NCBI GenBank assembly: GCA_029263015.1
Contig: JAJCYI010000203.1
Span: 1 to 52,068, forward strand
DNA from: Saprospiraceae bacterium
GTDB taxonomy: Bacteria > Bacteroidota > Bacteroidia > Chitinophagales > Saprospiraceae
Reading direction: 5' to 3'
Length of the DNA: 52,068 nucleotides
The stretch's first letter is position 1, and every line of letters begins with the position of its first letter. Under the pieces are notes generated by a model. That model was not told the origin of the DNA, did no database searches, and saw only the letters and a list, made by a program, of their open reading frames with translations. Of this stretch, positions 44,923 to 52,068 are shown one piece after another. The translations under genes and the position numbers were made by a program.

Positions 44923-46491
44923 ATGAAAAAAATAGCCTTCTTTATCTTTGGAATTTATTTAACTACAATACTTAATTGTACAAAAATTGCAGAGCAACAA
45001 GAGGTTGAAAAACCCAATATTTTATTCCTGTTTACCGACGATCATGCTAAAAATGCACTCAGCATTTACAATGATAAATTAATCCAAACTCCTAATATTG
45101 ACAGGATTGGTAAAGAAGGTATGGTGTTCAATAATGCCTTTGTTACCAATTCTCTTTGCGGACCTTCACGGGCAACAATATTGACCGGAAAGTATTCCCA
45201 TTTAAATGGGTTTATGAAAAACGGGGACCGTTTTGACGGTGCTCAACCAACCTTTCCAAAATTGTTGCAATCTGCTGGTTATCAAACATCTATTGTCGGT
45301 AAATGGCATCTTGGCACGACGCCAACCGGATTTGATTATTATAATGTGCTGCGGGGACAGGGGAGCTATTACAATCCATTATTAATCGAAAATGGTGATA
45401 CGGTTATACACCAAGGGCATGTGACAGATATTATTACGGATTTATCCATTAATTATTTAAAAGATAGTATTTCAGATAAACCATTTTGCATGATGGTGCA
45501 GTATAAAGCACCGCATAGAAACTGGATGCCGCACCCCAGGTATTTTGATGATTTTGCAGATGACTTACCAATTCCTGAAACGTTTTACGATGATTATAAC
45601 ACACGTTCTGAGGCTGCGGAAAAATCAGATATGCGCATTGCAGACATGTTTCTTTCTATGGATATGAAATTGATGCCCGACGCATTTGGGGAGGATAATG
45701 AAACAGGAGGCCTTGCTGATTTCAATCCTGCAAAAAATTGGGAGAATAATATTAATCGGATGTCACCTGAGCAGCTAAATAAGTGGATGACTTATTATGG
45801 GCCTATTAATGAGTTTTATAAAAACAACATAGATAATTGGTCGGAAAAAGAATTAGCAGAATGGAAATACCAACGGTACATGAAAGATTATCTTCGTTGT
45901 GTAAAATCAGTGGATGATAATATTGGCCGTATATTAAAATATTTGGAAGAAAATGATTTATTGGAAAATACACTGATCGTTTATTCTTCCGATCAAGGAT
46001 TTTATTTGGGTGAGCATGGTTGGTACGATAAACGGTTTATGTACGAAGAGTCGTTTGGCACACCGATGGTCATGCGTTATCCTGACAAAATTAAAGCAGG
46101 TTCTGTGTCTGAAGAAATGGTAATGAACTTAGACCTTGCGGCCACCTTTTTGGAAATTGCAGGTGCGCCTGTTCCTGACGATATGCAGGGGAAATCAATG
46201 TTGCCGTTATTTTCAGACCCTGGTAAAAGTGATTGGCGTGATGCTGTTTATTATCATTATTATGCAAATGTTGGTTGGCATTCCGTGCAACGCCATGAAG
46301 GTGTGCGAACTAAAACGCATAAGTTAATCAATTTTTATGACCTTGATGCATGGGAATTATATGATCTGGAAAATGACCAGCAAGAATTAAATAATATTTC
46401 TGGAAAAACAGAATTCGTTAAAATGGAAGATGCGCTGAAAAATAAATTGCATGCATTGAGGAAAGAATATAAGTTGCCGAATAAAAATTAA
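44923..46491 (+). CDS. S1-type sulfatase, lipoprotein
   Basis: A second sulfatase, 522 residues, from a different subgroup than the first. The lipid Cys19 follows TTILNC. The metal-binding start is LFLFTDDHAKNALS, the formylglycine site is CGPSR with Cys79, and the following segment ATILTGKYSHLNG is typical. Later landmarks are VGKWHLG, FCMMVQYKAPHRNW, LIVYSSDQGFYLGEHGWYDKRF. The EHGWYDKR block is common in the sulfatases that act on glycosaminoglycan or fucan fragments, but the substrate is not known. Confidence 0.93.
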   Translation: MKKIAFFIFGIYLTTILNCTKIAEQQEVEKPNILFLFTDDHAKNALSIYNDKLIQTPNIDRIGKEGMVFNNAFVTNSLCGPSRATILTGKYSHLNGFMKNGDRFDGAQPTFPKLLQSAGYQTSIVGKWHLGTTPTGFDYYNVLRGQGSYYNPLLIENGDTVIHQGHVTDIITDLSINYLKDSISDKPFCMMVQYKAPHRNWMPHPRYFDDFADDLPIPETFYDDYNTRSEAAEKSDMRIADMFLSMDMKLMPDAFGEDNETGGLADFNPAKNWENNINRMSPEQLNKWMTYYGPINEFYKNNIDNWSEKELAEWKYQRYMKDYLRCVKSVDDNIGRILKYLEENDLLENTLIVYSSDQGFYLGEHGWYDKRFMYEESFGTPMVMRYPDKIKAGSVSEEMVMNLDLAATFLEIAGAPVPDDMQGKSMLPLFSDPGKSDWRDAVYYHYYANVGWHSVQRHEGVRTKTHKLINFYDLDAWELYDLENDQQELNNISGKTEFVKMEDALKNKLHALRKEYKLPNKN

Positions 46492-46528
46492 TTATTTTTT
46501 ATAAATGTAATAATTGAAACTCTAATTC

Positions 46529-46966
46529 GTGGATAAAATTGAATTCATAACAAGAATGTCGAGTGTGGGAGGCTACCAAGTGGTTGACATTTTTATTAAT
46601 GGTTTCAATTTAATAAATATTATTTCCACCGAAGAGCAGTCTATATTTCCCCTCAGCCATGTCAGCGCCTATCCAGGCACTTATGAAGGGGTTCAGTCCT
46701 TGCACTCCTTACCTCCAAAGCAACATTTTTGGGGTATCGCCAACCCTGCTTACCAAATTGCCGATAAAAGAGTGGCAGTCCTCGAGAGTGGACGGACGGG
46801 CGTGCCCAGCAAATGGACGGTTAGTGTAGAAATACTCGTAAATGGAGAAGAAGTTGTTTGGCAAAAATTCCGGCAAGAACAATTATCGTTGGACTACAAG
46901 CCAATTGGGCCTTTTGTGTTTGAGTTGGTGGCCTACAGTCGGGCTTTGCGACAGGAGGGGGTGTAA
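46529..46966 (+). CDS. Hypothetical protein
   Basis: A 145-residue cytosolic protein, no signal peptide. It opens KIEFITR and carries DIFINGFNLINIIS, QHFWGIANPAY and VAVLESGRTGVPSKWTVSV followed by VVWQKFRQEQ. The plan of strand, glycine, tryptophan and charged end resembles small unannotated proteins that often accompany toxin immunity or orphan loci. No function can be assigned. The GTG at 46529 directly follows a stop two codons upstream; an ATG at 46556 is also available. Confidence 0.55.
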   Translation: MDKIEFITRMSSVGGYQVVDIFINGFNLINIISTEEQSIFPLSHVSAYPGTYEGVQSLHSLPPKQHFWGIANPAYQIADKRVAVLESGRTGVPSKWTVSVEILVNGEEVVWQKFRQEQLSLDYKPIGPFVFELVAYSRALRQEGV

Positions 46967-47141
46967 AAGCAGAATTGACTTGCTCTAACAACCTCTAATG
47001 TAGGAGGGGGCGAGTCAGACGGCTTATTTCTGTTTAAGAGACTGCTTAACAAAAATGCCCAAGAGTTTCCTCCCAGGCATTTACTATGCGTTCGAATCCA
47101 TCAGTGGCATGACCCAGTTGATGGAAAATGAAAGTCATTGA

Positions 47142-47444
47142 TTACCAACGGCCTCCTCCTCCTCCTCCGCCGCCGCCGCCTCTGCGATCGCCGCCGCTGT
47201 TTTCCCTTGGTTCGGCCTTCTTGACGACGATAGTGCGGCCATCAAGTTCGGTGTCATTCAATTGGTCGATGGCATTTTGAGCCTCGCCGTCGTCGTCCAT
47301 TTCAACAAAGCCAAAGCCTTTCGACCTGCCTTTGAATTTGTCCATGATAACGTTGGCAGAAGAAACTGATCCATATTCTTCAAATACTCTTTTCAGTCCT
47401 TCGCTCTCTGTATCGAAGCTGAGTTTTGCAACAAAAATATTCAT
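47142..47444 (-). CDS. RRM-domain RNA-binding protein
   Basis: A 100-residue protein with one RNA recognition motif. RNP2 is IFVAKLSF, RNP1 is SKGFGFVEM, both intact, and the last 20 residues are a Gly/Arg-rich tail (GGDRRGGGGGGGGG). Such single-RRM proteins are common in Bacteroidota and cyanobacteria and are thought to bind RNA under cold or other stress. An A-rich leader, mostly TTTTTAATTTTTAA on the plus strand, precedes the start and may favour translation. Confidence 0.93.
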   Translation of the reverse strand: MNIFVAKLSFDTESEGLKRVFEEYGSVSSANVIMDKFKGRSKGFGFVEMDDDGEAQNAIDQLNDTELDGRTIVVKKAEPRENSGGDRRGGGGGGGGGGRW

Positions 47445-47790
47445 TAAAAAAAATTAAAAATTAAAAAATAAGAAGACAAAGCAATGGTGAAAGCGATGGC
47501 TGATTCAAAAAGTGATAAACATCATTTGAAAAAAGCCAAACACAGCTTTCGCAACAACGGATAATAATGATGATGAACGGGAAATTTTAAGTCTTGCGAT
47601 CGTAATGGAAGGAAGATATAAAACTGCGGGTTATCGAAAATACTGCCTGCGTTTTGCTTTGAGTTCTTTAAACTTACCCCAAAGGAACAGCATTTGGTGT
47701 GATTTGTTACGTTCTGGCGGCATTTTTTTTATTTGACCATGCCCCACTCCTAATTTGGAACGATCTAAAAAAAGCTCATATCGGCATCTA
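47445..47790. other. Intergenic, upstream of the RRM gene
   Basis: 346 bp with no credible gene. It should contain the RRM promoter and leader. A partial -7-like box (TTGCTTTG on the minus strand, near 47480) lies before the A-rich leader. Confidence 0.45.
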
Positions 47791-47970
47791 AGCCAGATTA
47801 AACTAATAAATTAAACATTTTGACGTGTTCTTTTTCCTTCTGAGAAACCTAAAAAACCTTTACGTAGCACCACTATGTGCTGATTTCTTAGATTCCTCAG
47901 AAGAAAAAACCAGCCTGCCGGTAGGCAAGTAACCTCCTCAAAATGTCCAATTTATTAGTTTAATCTGGCT
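47791..47970. repeat. MITE-like inverted-repeat element D
   Basis: A 180-bp element with 22-bp perfect terminal inverted repeats beginning AGCCAGATTAAA; about 32 of the outer 34 bases match. A second nested stem (CTTCTGAG near 47840 with CTCAGAAG near 47900) continues the pairing. No open frame and no visible target-site duplication. Confidence 0.8.
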
Positions 47971-48065
47971 AACTGATTTCTGAAATTTCATGTAGGCAGT
48001 ATTCAGGAGAGGCAATTGCCTTTTTCAAAGTGAGTAAGGAAGAAAAAATAAGTGAAAAAATGGTA

Positions 48066-49766
48066 TCACAGTTCCTCTTTCCCTAATTTCTTTATTGCAT
48101 AATCCGCCGCCCGTGCCGTCAATGCCATAAAAGTCAGGGACGGGTTTTGTGTGGAAAGAGAAGTCATGCAGGCGCCATCGGTTACAAAAACATTTGGGCA
48201 GTTATGTAGCTGGTTCCATTTGTTCAACAGGGAAGTTTTTGGGTCGTGGCCCATGCGCACACCGCCCATTTCGTGAATGTCGAGTCCGGGAGCTTGTTTT
48301 GTGTCTCTGGTTTCAATATTGGTGAACCCTGCTTTTTCATACATGTCAGTAAATTGTTCGAAAAAATCCTGGATCATTTTTTCGTCATTGTCGTCATAAT
48401 CAATGTCTATATTTAATAAAGGAATGCCCCATTCATCTTTTTGTATTTCATCGAGAGACACCAGATTGGTTTCCTTTGGAATCGTTTCACCCATCATATG
48501 GGAGCCGACCCGCCAGGGACGATATTCATTGCTGGACAGCAGGTTATTCGACAGTTCTTCGCCAACTCCTTCGCTATTTATTTTTCTTCTTCTTGATGCA
48601 CCAAATCCAGCTGCATAGCCTCGTAAAAAATCGGTCTCTTGTTTATAAATATTTCTAAAACGAGGAATATAAGCGCTGGTTGGCCGTCCGCCTTCCGGTT
48701 TAAAATTTTGATGCCCTTCATGGTCGGCAGATATTTTTGCACGATAATTATGGAAACCAACATATTTTCCCAAAAGGCCATTGTCATTTCCCAAACCATT
48801 CGGGAACCGGTCAGAAATGGAATTTAATAATAATAAATTGGTACCAAGGGTAGCCGCATTGACGAATATTATTTTAGCAAAATATTCCGTGGTTTCTTTT
48901 GTATTGGCATCAATGACCCTGACTCCGACCGCTTTGTTTTCTTTTTCATCAAATATGATGGAGTGTACCACCGAATTTGGCTGCAACGTTAAATTACCTG
49001 TTCTTTCTGCCCACGGAATCAATGTTGAATTGGCATTGAAATAACCACCAAACGGACAGCCTCTTTGGCAGATGTTTCGGCTTTGACAAAGTACCCTTCC
49101 TTGTTTTCTGAAAATTTCCCGTTGCTCTGTAATATGAGCACACCGTGCATAAATCACATGTCTATTGTCATAATTGTTTTTGATATTTTCCTGGAAATGT
49201 TTCTCCACGCAATTTAAATCCCATGCTTTTAAAAAATCGCCATCGGGCAATGTGTCCACTCCATCCTTATTCCCAGAAACACCAATAAATTGTTCGACAA
49301 TGGTGTACCATTTTTCGAGGTCTTTATATCGGATTGGCCAGTCCACCGCAAAGCCATCTCTTGCCGGGCCCTCAAAATCAAAATCGCTCCATCTTTGAAC
49401 TTGTCTGGCCCACATGATTGATTTGCCTCCCACCTGGTATCCCCGGATCCAGTCAAAAGGTTTTTCTTGCACATATGGGTGTTCGGTATCCTTCACAAAA
49501 AAATGCATGGCATCTTCCCTGTAAGCATAGCACCTGCTGATAACAGGGTTTTCTTTTTTTACAGTATATGGAATCCGGCCCCGGTGTTTGAAATCCCAGG
49601 GTTGCATATTTGTGGTAGGGTAATCTGCAATGTGTTTTACGTCTCGTCCTCTTTCGAGCATCAATGTTTGCAGGCCATTGTCACAAAATTCTTTGGCGGC
49701 CCATCCACCTGTCATACCTGCGCCAATGACTATGGCGTCGAAGTGGTGATCTGTATTATTAGGCAT
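48066..49766 (-). CDS. GMC family oxidoreductase
   Basis: An FAD-dependent dehydrogenase of the GMC type, 566 residues from the ATG at 49766 (a GTG/ATG-like start at 49790 would add eight residues). The dinucleotide motif is AIVIGAGMTGGWAAKEF. Other landmarks are YQVGGKSIMWARQVQRW, RGCPFGGYFNANS, EMGGVRMGHDP and, near the C-terminus, NVFVTDGACMTSLSTQNPSLTF, the usual active-site region. It is probably a sugar or polyol dehydrogenase working with the small-subunit gene upstream, whose gene ends 8 bp away. Confidence 0.9.
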   Translation of the reverse strand: MPNNTDHHFDAIVIGAGMTGGWAAKEFCDNGLQTLMLERGRDVKHIADYPTTNMQPWDFKHRGRIPYTVKKENPVISRCYAYREDAMHFFVKDTEHPYVQEKPFDWIRGYQVGGKSIMWARQVQRWSDFDFEGPARDGFAVDWPIRYKDLEKWYTIVEQFIGVSGNKDGVDTLPDGDFLKAWDLNCVEKHFQENIKNNYDNRHVIYARCAHITEQREIFRKQGRVLCQSRNICQRGCPFGGYFNANSTLIPWAERTGNLTLQPNSVVHSIIFDEKENKAVGVRVIDANTKETTEYFAKIIFVNAATLGTNLLLLNSISDRFPNGLGNDNGLLGKYVGFHNYRAKISADHEGHQNFKPEGGRPTSAYIPRFRNIYKQETDFLRGYAAGFGASRRRKINSEGVGEELSNNLLSSNEYRPWRVGSHMMGETIPKETNLVSLDEIQKDEWGIPLLNIDIDYDDNDEKMIQDFFEQFTDMYEKAGFTNIETRDTKQAPGLDIHEMGGVRMGHDPKTSLLNKWNQLHNCPNVFVTDGACMTSLSTQNPSLTFMALTARAADYAIKKLGKEEL

Positions 49767-49774
49767 ATTATTTA

Positions 49775-50287
49775 TTAAACATTTACACACCCGAGGTAGC
49801 GACCAGGGATAAATTCAAAATCAAGGTAATTTTTCATAAAATATTCTGAGGTCGTGAAATGTTGTTGGGTGAGGTTGAGAGTGGTATTATAAAAATATGT
49901 TAATGGCTCTGAGTTGTTGTCTGGAAATGCGAGGTAGCAGAATAGTTCAATCTTTTTTTCGGCACTGATTCTCTCTAGGGAAGAAGGGTATTTTTCTTTT
50001 AACAACAACTGAAACTCATTTAACCCCAACAGGTATGTTTCTGCTTTTTTGGGCGAATAACAATCATTGATTACCGTCAATAAATAATCTTTTGTTTTTT
50101 CGGGTGTTGTAATCTCAGGATTGCTGTTTGGCAACATGATTTTAGTCAACTGCCCGATCAGCCTCCATTGTTTTTTTGTGAGGGGAATGTTGTCATAAAC
50201 AGGCATGGCTTCAAAATCGCATGAGGGGAATATAGCGATCGTAGAAGAAATTATTGCGAGCTGCCTAATTGCTTTTCTTCGTTTCAT
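49775..50287 (-). CDS. Gluconate 2-dehydrogenase subunit 3-like protein
   Basis: A 170-residue small subunit of the gluconate 2-dehydrogenase subunit 3 family. The N-terminus MKRRKAIRQLAIISST carries a twin-arginine-like pair and runs into IFPSC (Cys23), so Tat export as a lipoprotein is possible. The rest is helical with the family-like segments QWRLIGQLTKIMLPN and ENLTQQHFTTSEYFMKNYLDFEFIPGRYLG (segment shown in part). It likely carries the GMC subunit across the membrane and anchors it. No cytochrome c subunit follows. Confidence 0.82.
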   Translation of the reverse strand: MKRRKAIRQLAIISSTIAIFPSCDFEAMPVYDNIPLTKKQWRLIGQLTKIMLPNSNPEITTPEKTKDYLLTVINDCYSPKKAETYLLGLNEFQLLLKEKYPSSLERISAEKKIELFCYLAFPDNNSEPLTYFYNTTLNLTQQHFTTSEYFMKNYLDFEFIPGRYLGCVNV

Positions 50288-50580
50288 TATAGGTGATTTA
50301 TCACTGGTCAGTTTTAGAGGTTGTTAGGGATTCAGGTAGGTGGGGCAAGTTATGTAAATATCCCGAAAGCATGAAATATCCATGCAGGATGCAATCGAAT
50401 GTGGTATGGTGACGTCGAAGTTGCATAAAGTTATTCCGACGGCCTAAATACAAACCATTGATCCTCAAATACTTCAGCTATTTTTCGTTCCGTAGCTTTG
50501 GCTACGAAACTCTAAATGAGCTTCGTCTTGAGAATCAAGCATTTATATTTAGTCTCATCGTAAAACTTTGAACAACTTCA
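50288..50580. other. Intergenic, no gene seen
   Basis: 293 bp. A short hairpin CGTAGC / GCTACG (50491-50506) with a TTTG loop lies inside. Otherwise nothing recognisable. Confidence 0.45.
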
Positions 50581-51255
50581 TCATATTGCTGTCGGCAATT
50601 TCAAACGAATGTAAAAGTCACATTCTTGAAAGATGAGTTGTTGTCTCAATATTTCCCTGAATTCGGCAACAGTGGGTGCTAATAGAATTTGCTCTTTTTC
50701 TTCTGTGGAAATATCTTTTACGGGTGTTATTTTTTCCAATTTTTCAAGATCTTCAGGCATGACCGCTTCAAACAATCGAAGATTAAGGCCATAATCGGTG
50801 GATAATATGAGTACTTCCCATTTATTTTTTTCTATTTTTTTGTTCAATATATGGTGACCTCTAAAATACTTGAGCATTTGGTCTTCTCCCAGATTGAATA
50901 AAGTATCCTTAAGTACCATTTCTCCAGTAATGGAATCTCCATCCACATTTACAGGAATCGGATCTTCAAACTCTTTAAGCCATAATTGATTTCCAATCAA
51001 TTCTACTCCTGGTGTTGAATCTATTTCAACTGGATCGGTCGTGAAACTGTATTTTTTTTCTTTATGGATGGTTTTGGCTTTCACATATACCAAAGCGCTG
51101 TCCGATTCGCATAAAAAGACCCCTCTGTAAACAGGTTCAAAGTAGGCTTTTGGTTCTAAATCCTTGGGTTGTGGTTCTTCGAAAACTACAGGAGGTTCGC
51201 TACAAGCGCTGGCCAATAGGGCTAGCATGAATATTGCTCCGAAAATTCTTTTCAT
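50581..51255 (-). CDS. Hypothetical lipoprotein
   Basis: A 224-residue protein with a lipoprotein signal (MLALLASAC, Cys18). The mature region starts with a Pro/Glu-rich stretch (SEPPVVFEEPQPKDLEP) and continues in strand-rich, charged sequence without a known motif, such as YRGVFLCESDSALVYVKAK and VNVDGDSITGEMVL. It reads the same way as the GMC genes but about 290 bp away, so probably has its own promoter. No function assigned. Confidence 0.7.
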   Translation of the reverse strand: MKRIFGAIFMLALLASACSEPPVVFEEPQPKDLEPKAYFEPVYRGVFLCESDSALVYVKAKTIHKEKKYSFTTDPVEIDSTPGVELIGNQLWLKEFEDPIPVNVDGDSITGEMVLKDTLFNLGEDQMLKYFRGHHILNKKIEKNKWEVLILSTDYGLNLRLFEAVMPEDLEKLEKITPVKDISTEEKEQILLAPTVAEFREILRQQLIFQECDFYIRLKLPTAI

Positions 51256-51358
51256 AACTGATTATTTTAAAGCTCAAGGTATTGCAAATGAGCTTTAGAT
51301 CATATGAGATATATTATGAGAGCCATTGATAATCGTCAGCTATAGAAGTATGCCCTTA

Positions 51359-51513
51359 AGAGCTTGTCTAGTTTTTCTTTTTCCTGAAAACCAATGCTTT
51401 AGGCGCTGTCTTCGAATTAACTCAGTCATTTATCCCGATAAATTCTTTCGTTAATTCTGTGCCATCATCCTAAATCATTGATTCTCAGTTCAAACAAAAA
51501 CTAGACAAGCTCT
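51359..51513. repeat. MITE-like inverted-repeat element C
   Basis: A 155-bp near-palindrome. AGAGCTTGTCTA (51359-51370) pairs with TAGACAAGCTCT (51502-51513), followed inward by GTTTTT and by GAATTAAC / GTTAATTC at the centre. The CTTGTCTAG terminus is reminiscent of the TAGACTTG termini of elements A and B but not identical. No gene inside. Confidence 0.75.
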
Positions 51514-51782
51514 AATCTTGATCGGTATTTATCGCAACTTGGATTATGGTAAGGAAAAAATTGGAATGATAAGCATCCCCAAAATGAAAAGATTGGGAAA
51601 GAAGATAGCCACCAAAATATTGAACCCCAGGAATCAGCATCAATGGCTAAACCAGAAGAAATGACTCCGGCATTTCCAACTCCCTAAGAAAGATAGTGAT
51701 AGCACCCTCCAGACTTATTTCAGGAACAATTACAAAACACAACTGACCGGGTGCATTTCAAAATGTCGGTAGTACTTCCCCC

Positions 51783-51862
51783 AGTGTCTGACGCCTCTCC
51801 GGGCGTCTGACACTTATGACCGAGTTAGTTGTCGGACGCCCGGAGAGGCGACGGACTCCGGG
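51783..51862. repeat. GACGCC hairpin cluster
   Basis: A 32-bp imperfect hairpin, AGTGTCTGACGCCT (51783-51796) with GGGCGTCTGACACT (51801-51814), followed by GTCGGACGCC and GGCGACGGAC at 51831-51855. GCCTCTCCGGGCGTC and GACGCCCGGAGAGGC also pair. The GTGTCGGACGCC core is the same as in the hairpin at 28958-28990. Confidence 0.7.
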
Positions 51863-51925
51863 GGCAAACGAAACCGACAATTTGAAATACGCCCAACCGA
51901 TTAGATTTGAGTTGACTTACTACTT

Positions 51926-52068
51926 AGCGTGAGTTCTGGATAATAATCCTTGACAATCAAGAGCTTATGGCGGTTTCTGTCCTTTGATTGTCCCGTTAGG
52001 GACGGAACATGGGTAGCAATGCCAAACCAACGGTATTTTTCGTGCCATAGGTACGTAACATTTTCCAC
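51926..52068. repeat. Long palindromic intergenic repeat, copy 2 (cut by window end)
   Basis: Matches positions 8-150 of copy 1 (offset 51918) with three visible substitutions at 29, 60 and 129 of copy 1, so about 98% identity over this half. The second, inverted half lies outside the window. Confidence 0.9.

Noticed and set aside
26873-46491. A classical SusC/SusD polysaccharide utilisation locus
   Set aside because: No TonB-dependent barrel or SusD-like lipoprotein gene was found; import is by an ABC transporter.
47085-47110. GTTCGAATCC as a tRNA T-arm
   Set aside because: No cloverleaf, acceptor stem or anticodon stem could be built around it.
51516-51780. Remnant of a transposase in the right-hand intergenic DNA
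   Set aside because: The longest open stretch is about 36 codons with stops all around and no transposase motif.

Overview
The window looks like a chromosomal segment of a Bacteroidota bacterium, most likely from the Saprospiria/Cytophagia side of the phylum. The evidence is type IX secretion sorting domains (a gliding-motility-type C-terminal domain at the end of two PKD proteins and a type A tail on a third protein), TAnnTTTG-like -7 promoter boxes, almost no Shine-Dalgarno sequences, many lipoproteins, and intergenic DNA full of palindromes and short tandem repeats. No tRNA, rRNA, CRISPR array, complete insertion sequence or phage gene was seen.

Left part (about 0.4-25 kb) is mostly ordinary core and housekeeping genes: a DEDDh exonuclease, ApbE flavin transferase, DoxX and TerC membrane proteins, a lipoprotein, an alpha/beta hydrolase beside a TetR repressor (with a shared candidate operator), folK, a deoxynucleoside kinase, a methyltransferase with a GT-C/TPR membrane protein, an aldo/keto reductase convergent with ddl, a YrdC/Sua5 protein, two tandem large secreted PKD proteins, rplS, a DUF481 outer-membrane protein, and a hybrid PAS histidine kinase with a single-domain response regulator.

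A 1.9 kb gene-poor stretch (25.0-26.87 kb) with foldable DNA, an inverted-repeat element and a gene remnant separates this from a carbohydrate locus that reads as more AT-rich (about 26.9-46.5 kb). The locus holds a GH29 alpha-L-fucosidase lipoprotein, a PfkB kinase, a BtpA/SgcQ-family protein, and a compact seven-gene operon: solute-binding lipoprotein, two permeases, a long GH130 protein, a predicted (alpha/alpha)6 lipoprotein, a second GH130 protein and an MsmX/UgpC-type ATPase. A HEAT-like gene and a T9SS cargo gene follow, then two S1-type sulfatases around a lactonase-like beta-propeller. No SusC/SusD pair lies in the window. My reading is that sulfated, fucose-containing, probably mannosidic oligosaccharides are desulfated and trimmed in the periplasm, imported by ABC transport and cleaved inside the cell by GH130 enzymes. 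The substrate is inferred.

Right part (46.5-52 kb) has a small unknown protein, an RRM RNA-binding protein, a GMC oxidoreductase with its gluconate-2-dehydrogenase-subunit-3-like partner, and a lipoprotein, then repeat-rich DNA. The window begins and ends in two nearly identical copies of one palindromic repeat. The most unusual feature overall is the set of intergenic palindromes. Three have the same 15+3+15 bp build with arms that are themselves palindromic but different sequences, and several 155-227 bp elements have related inverted termini.
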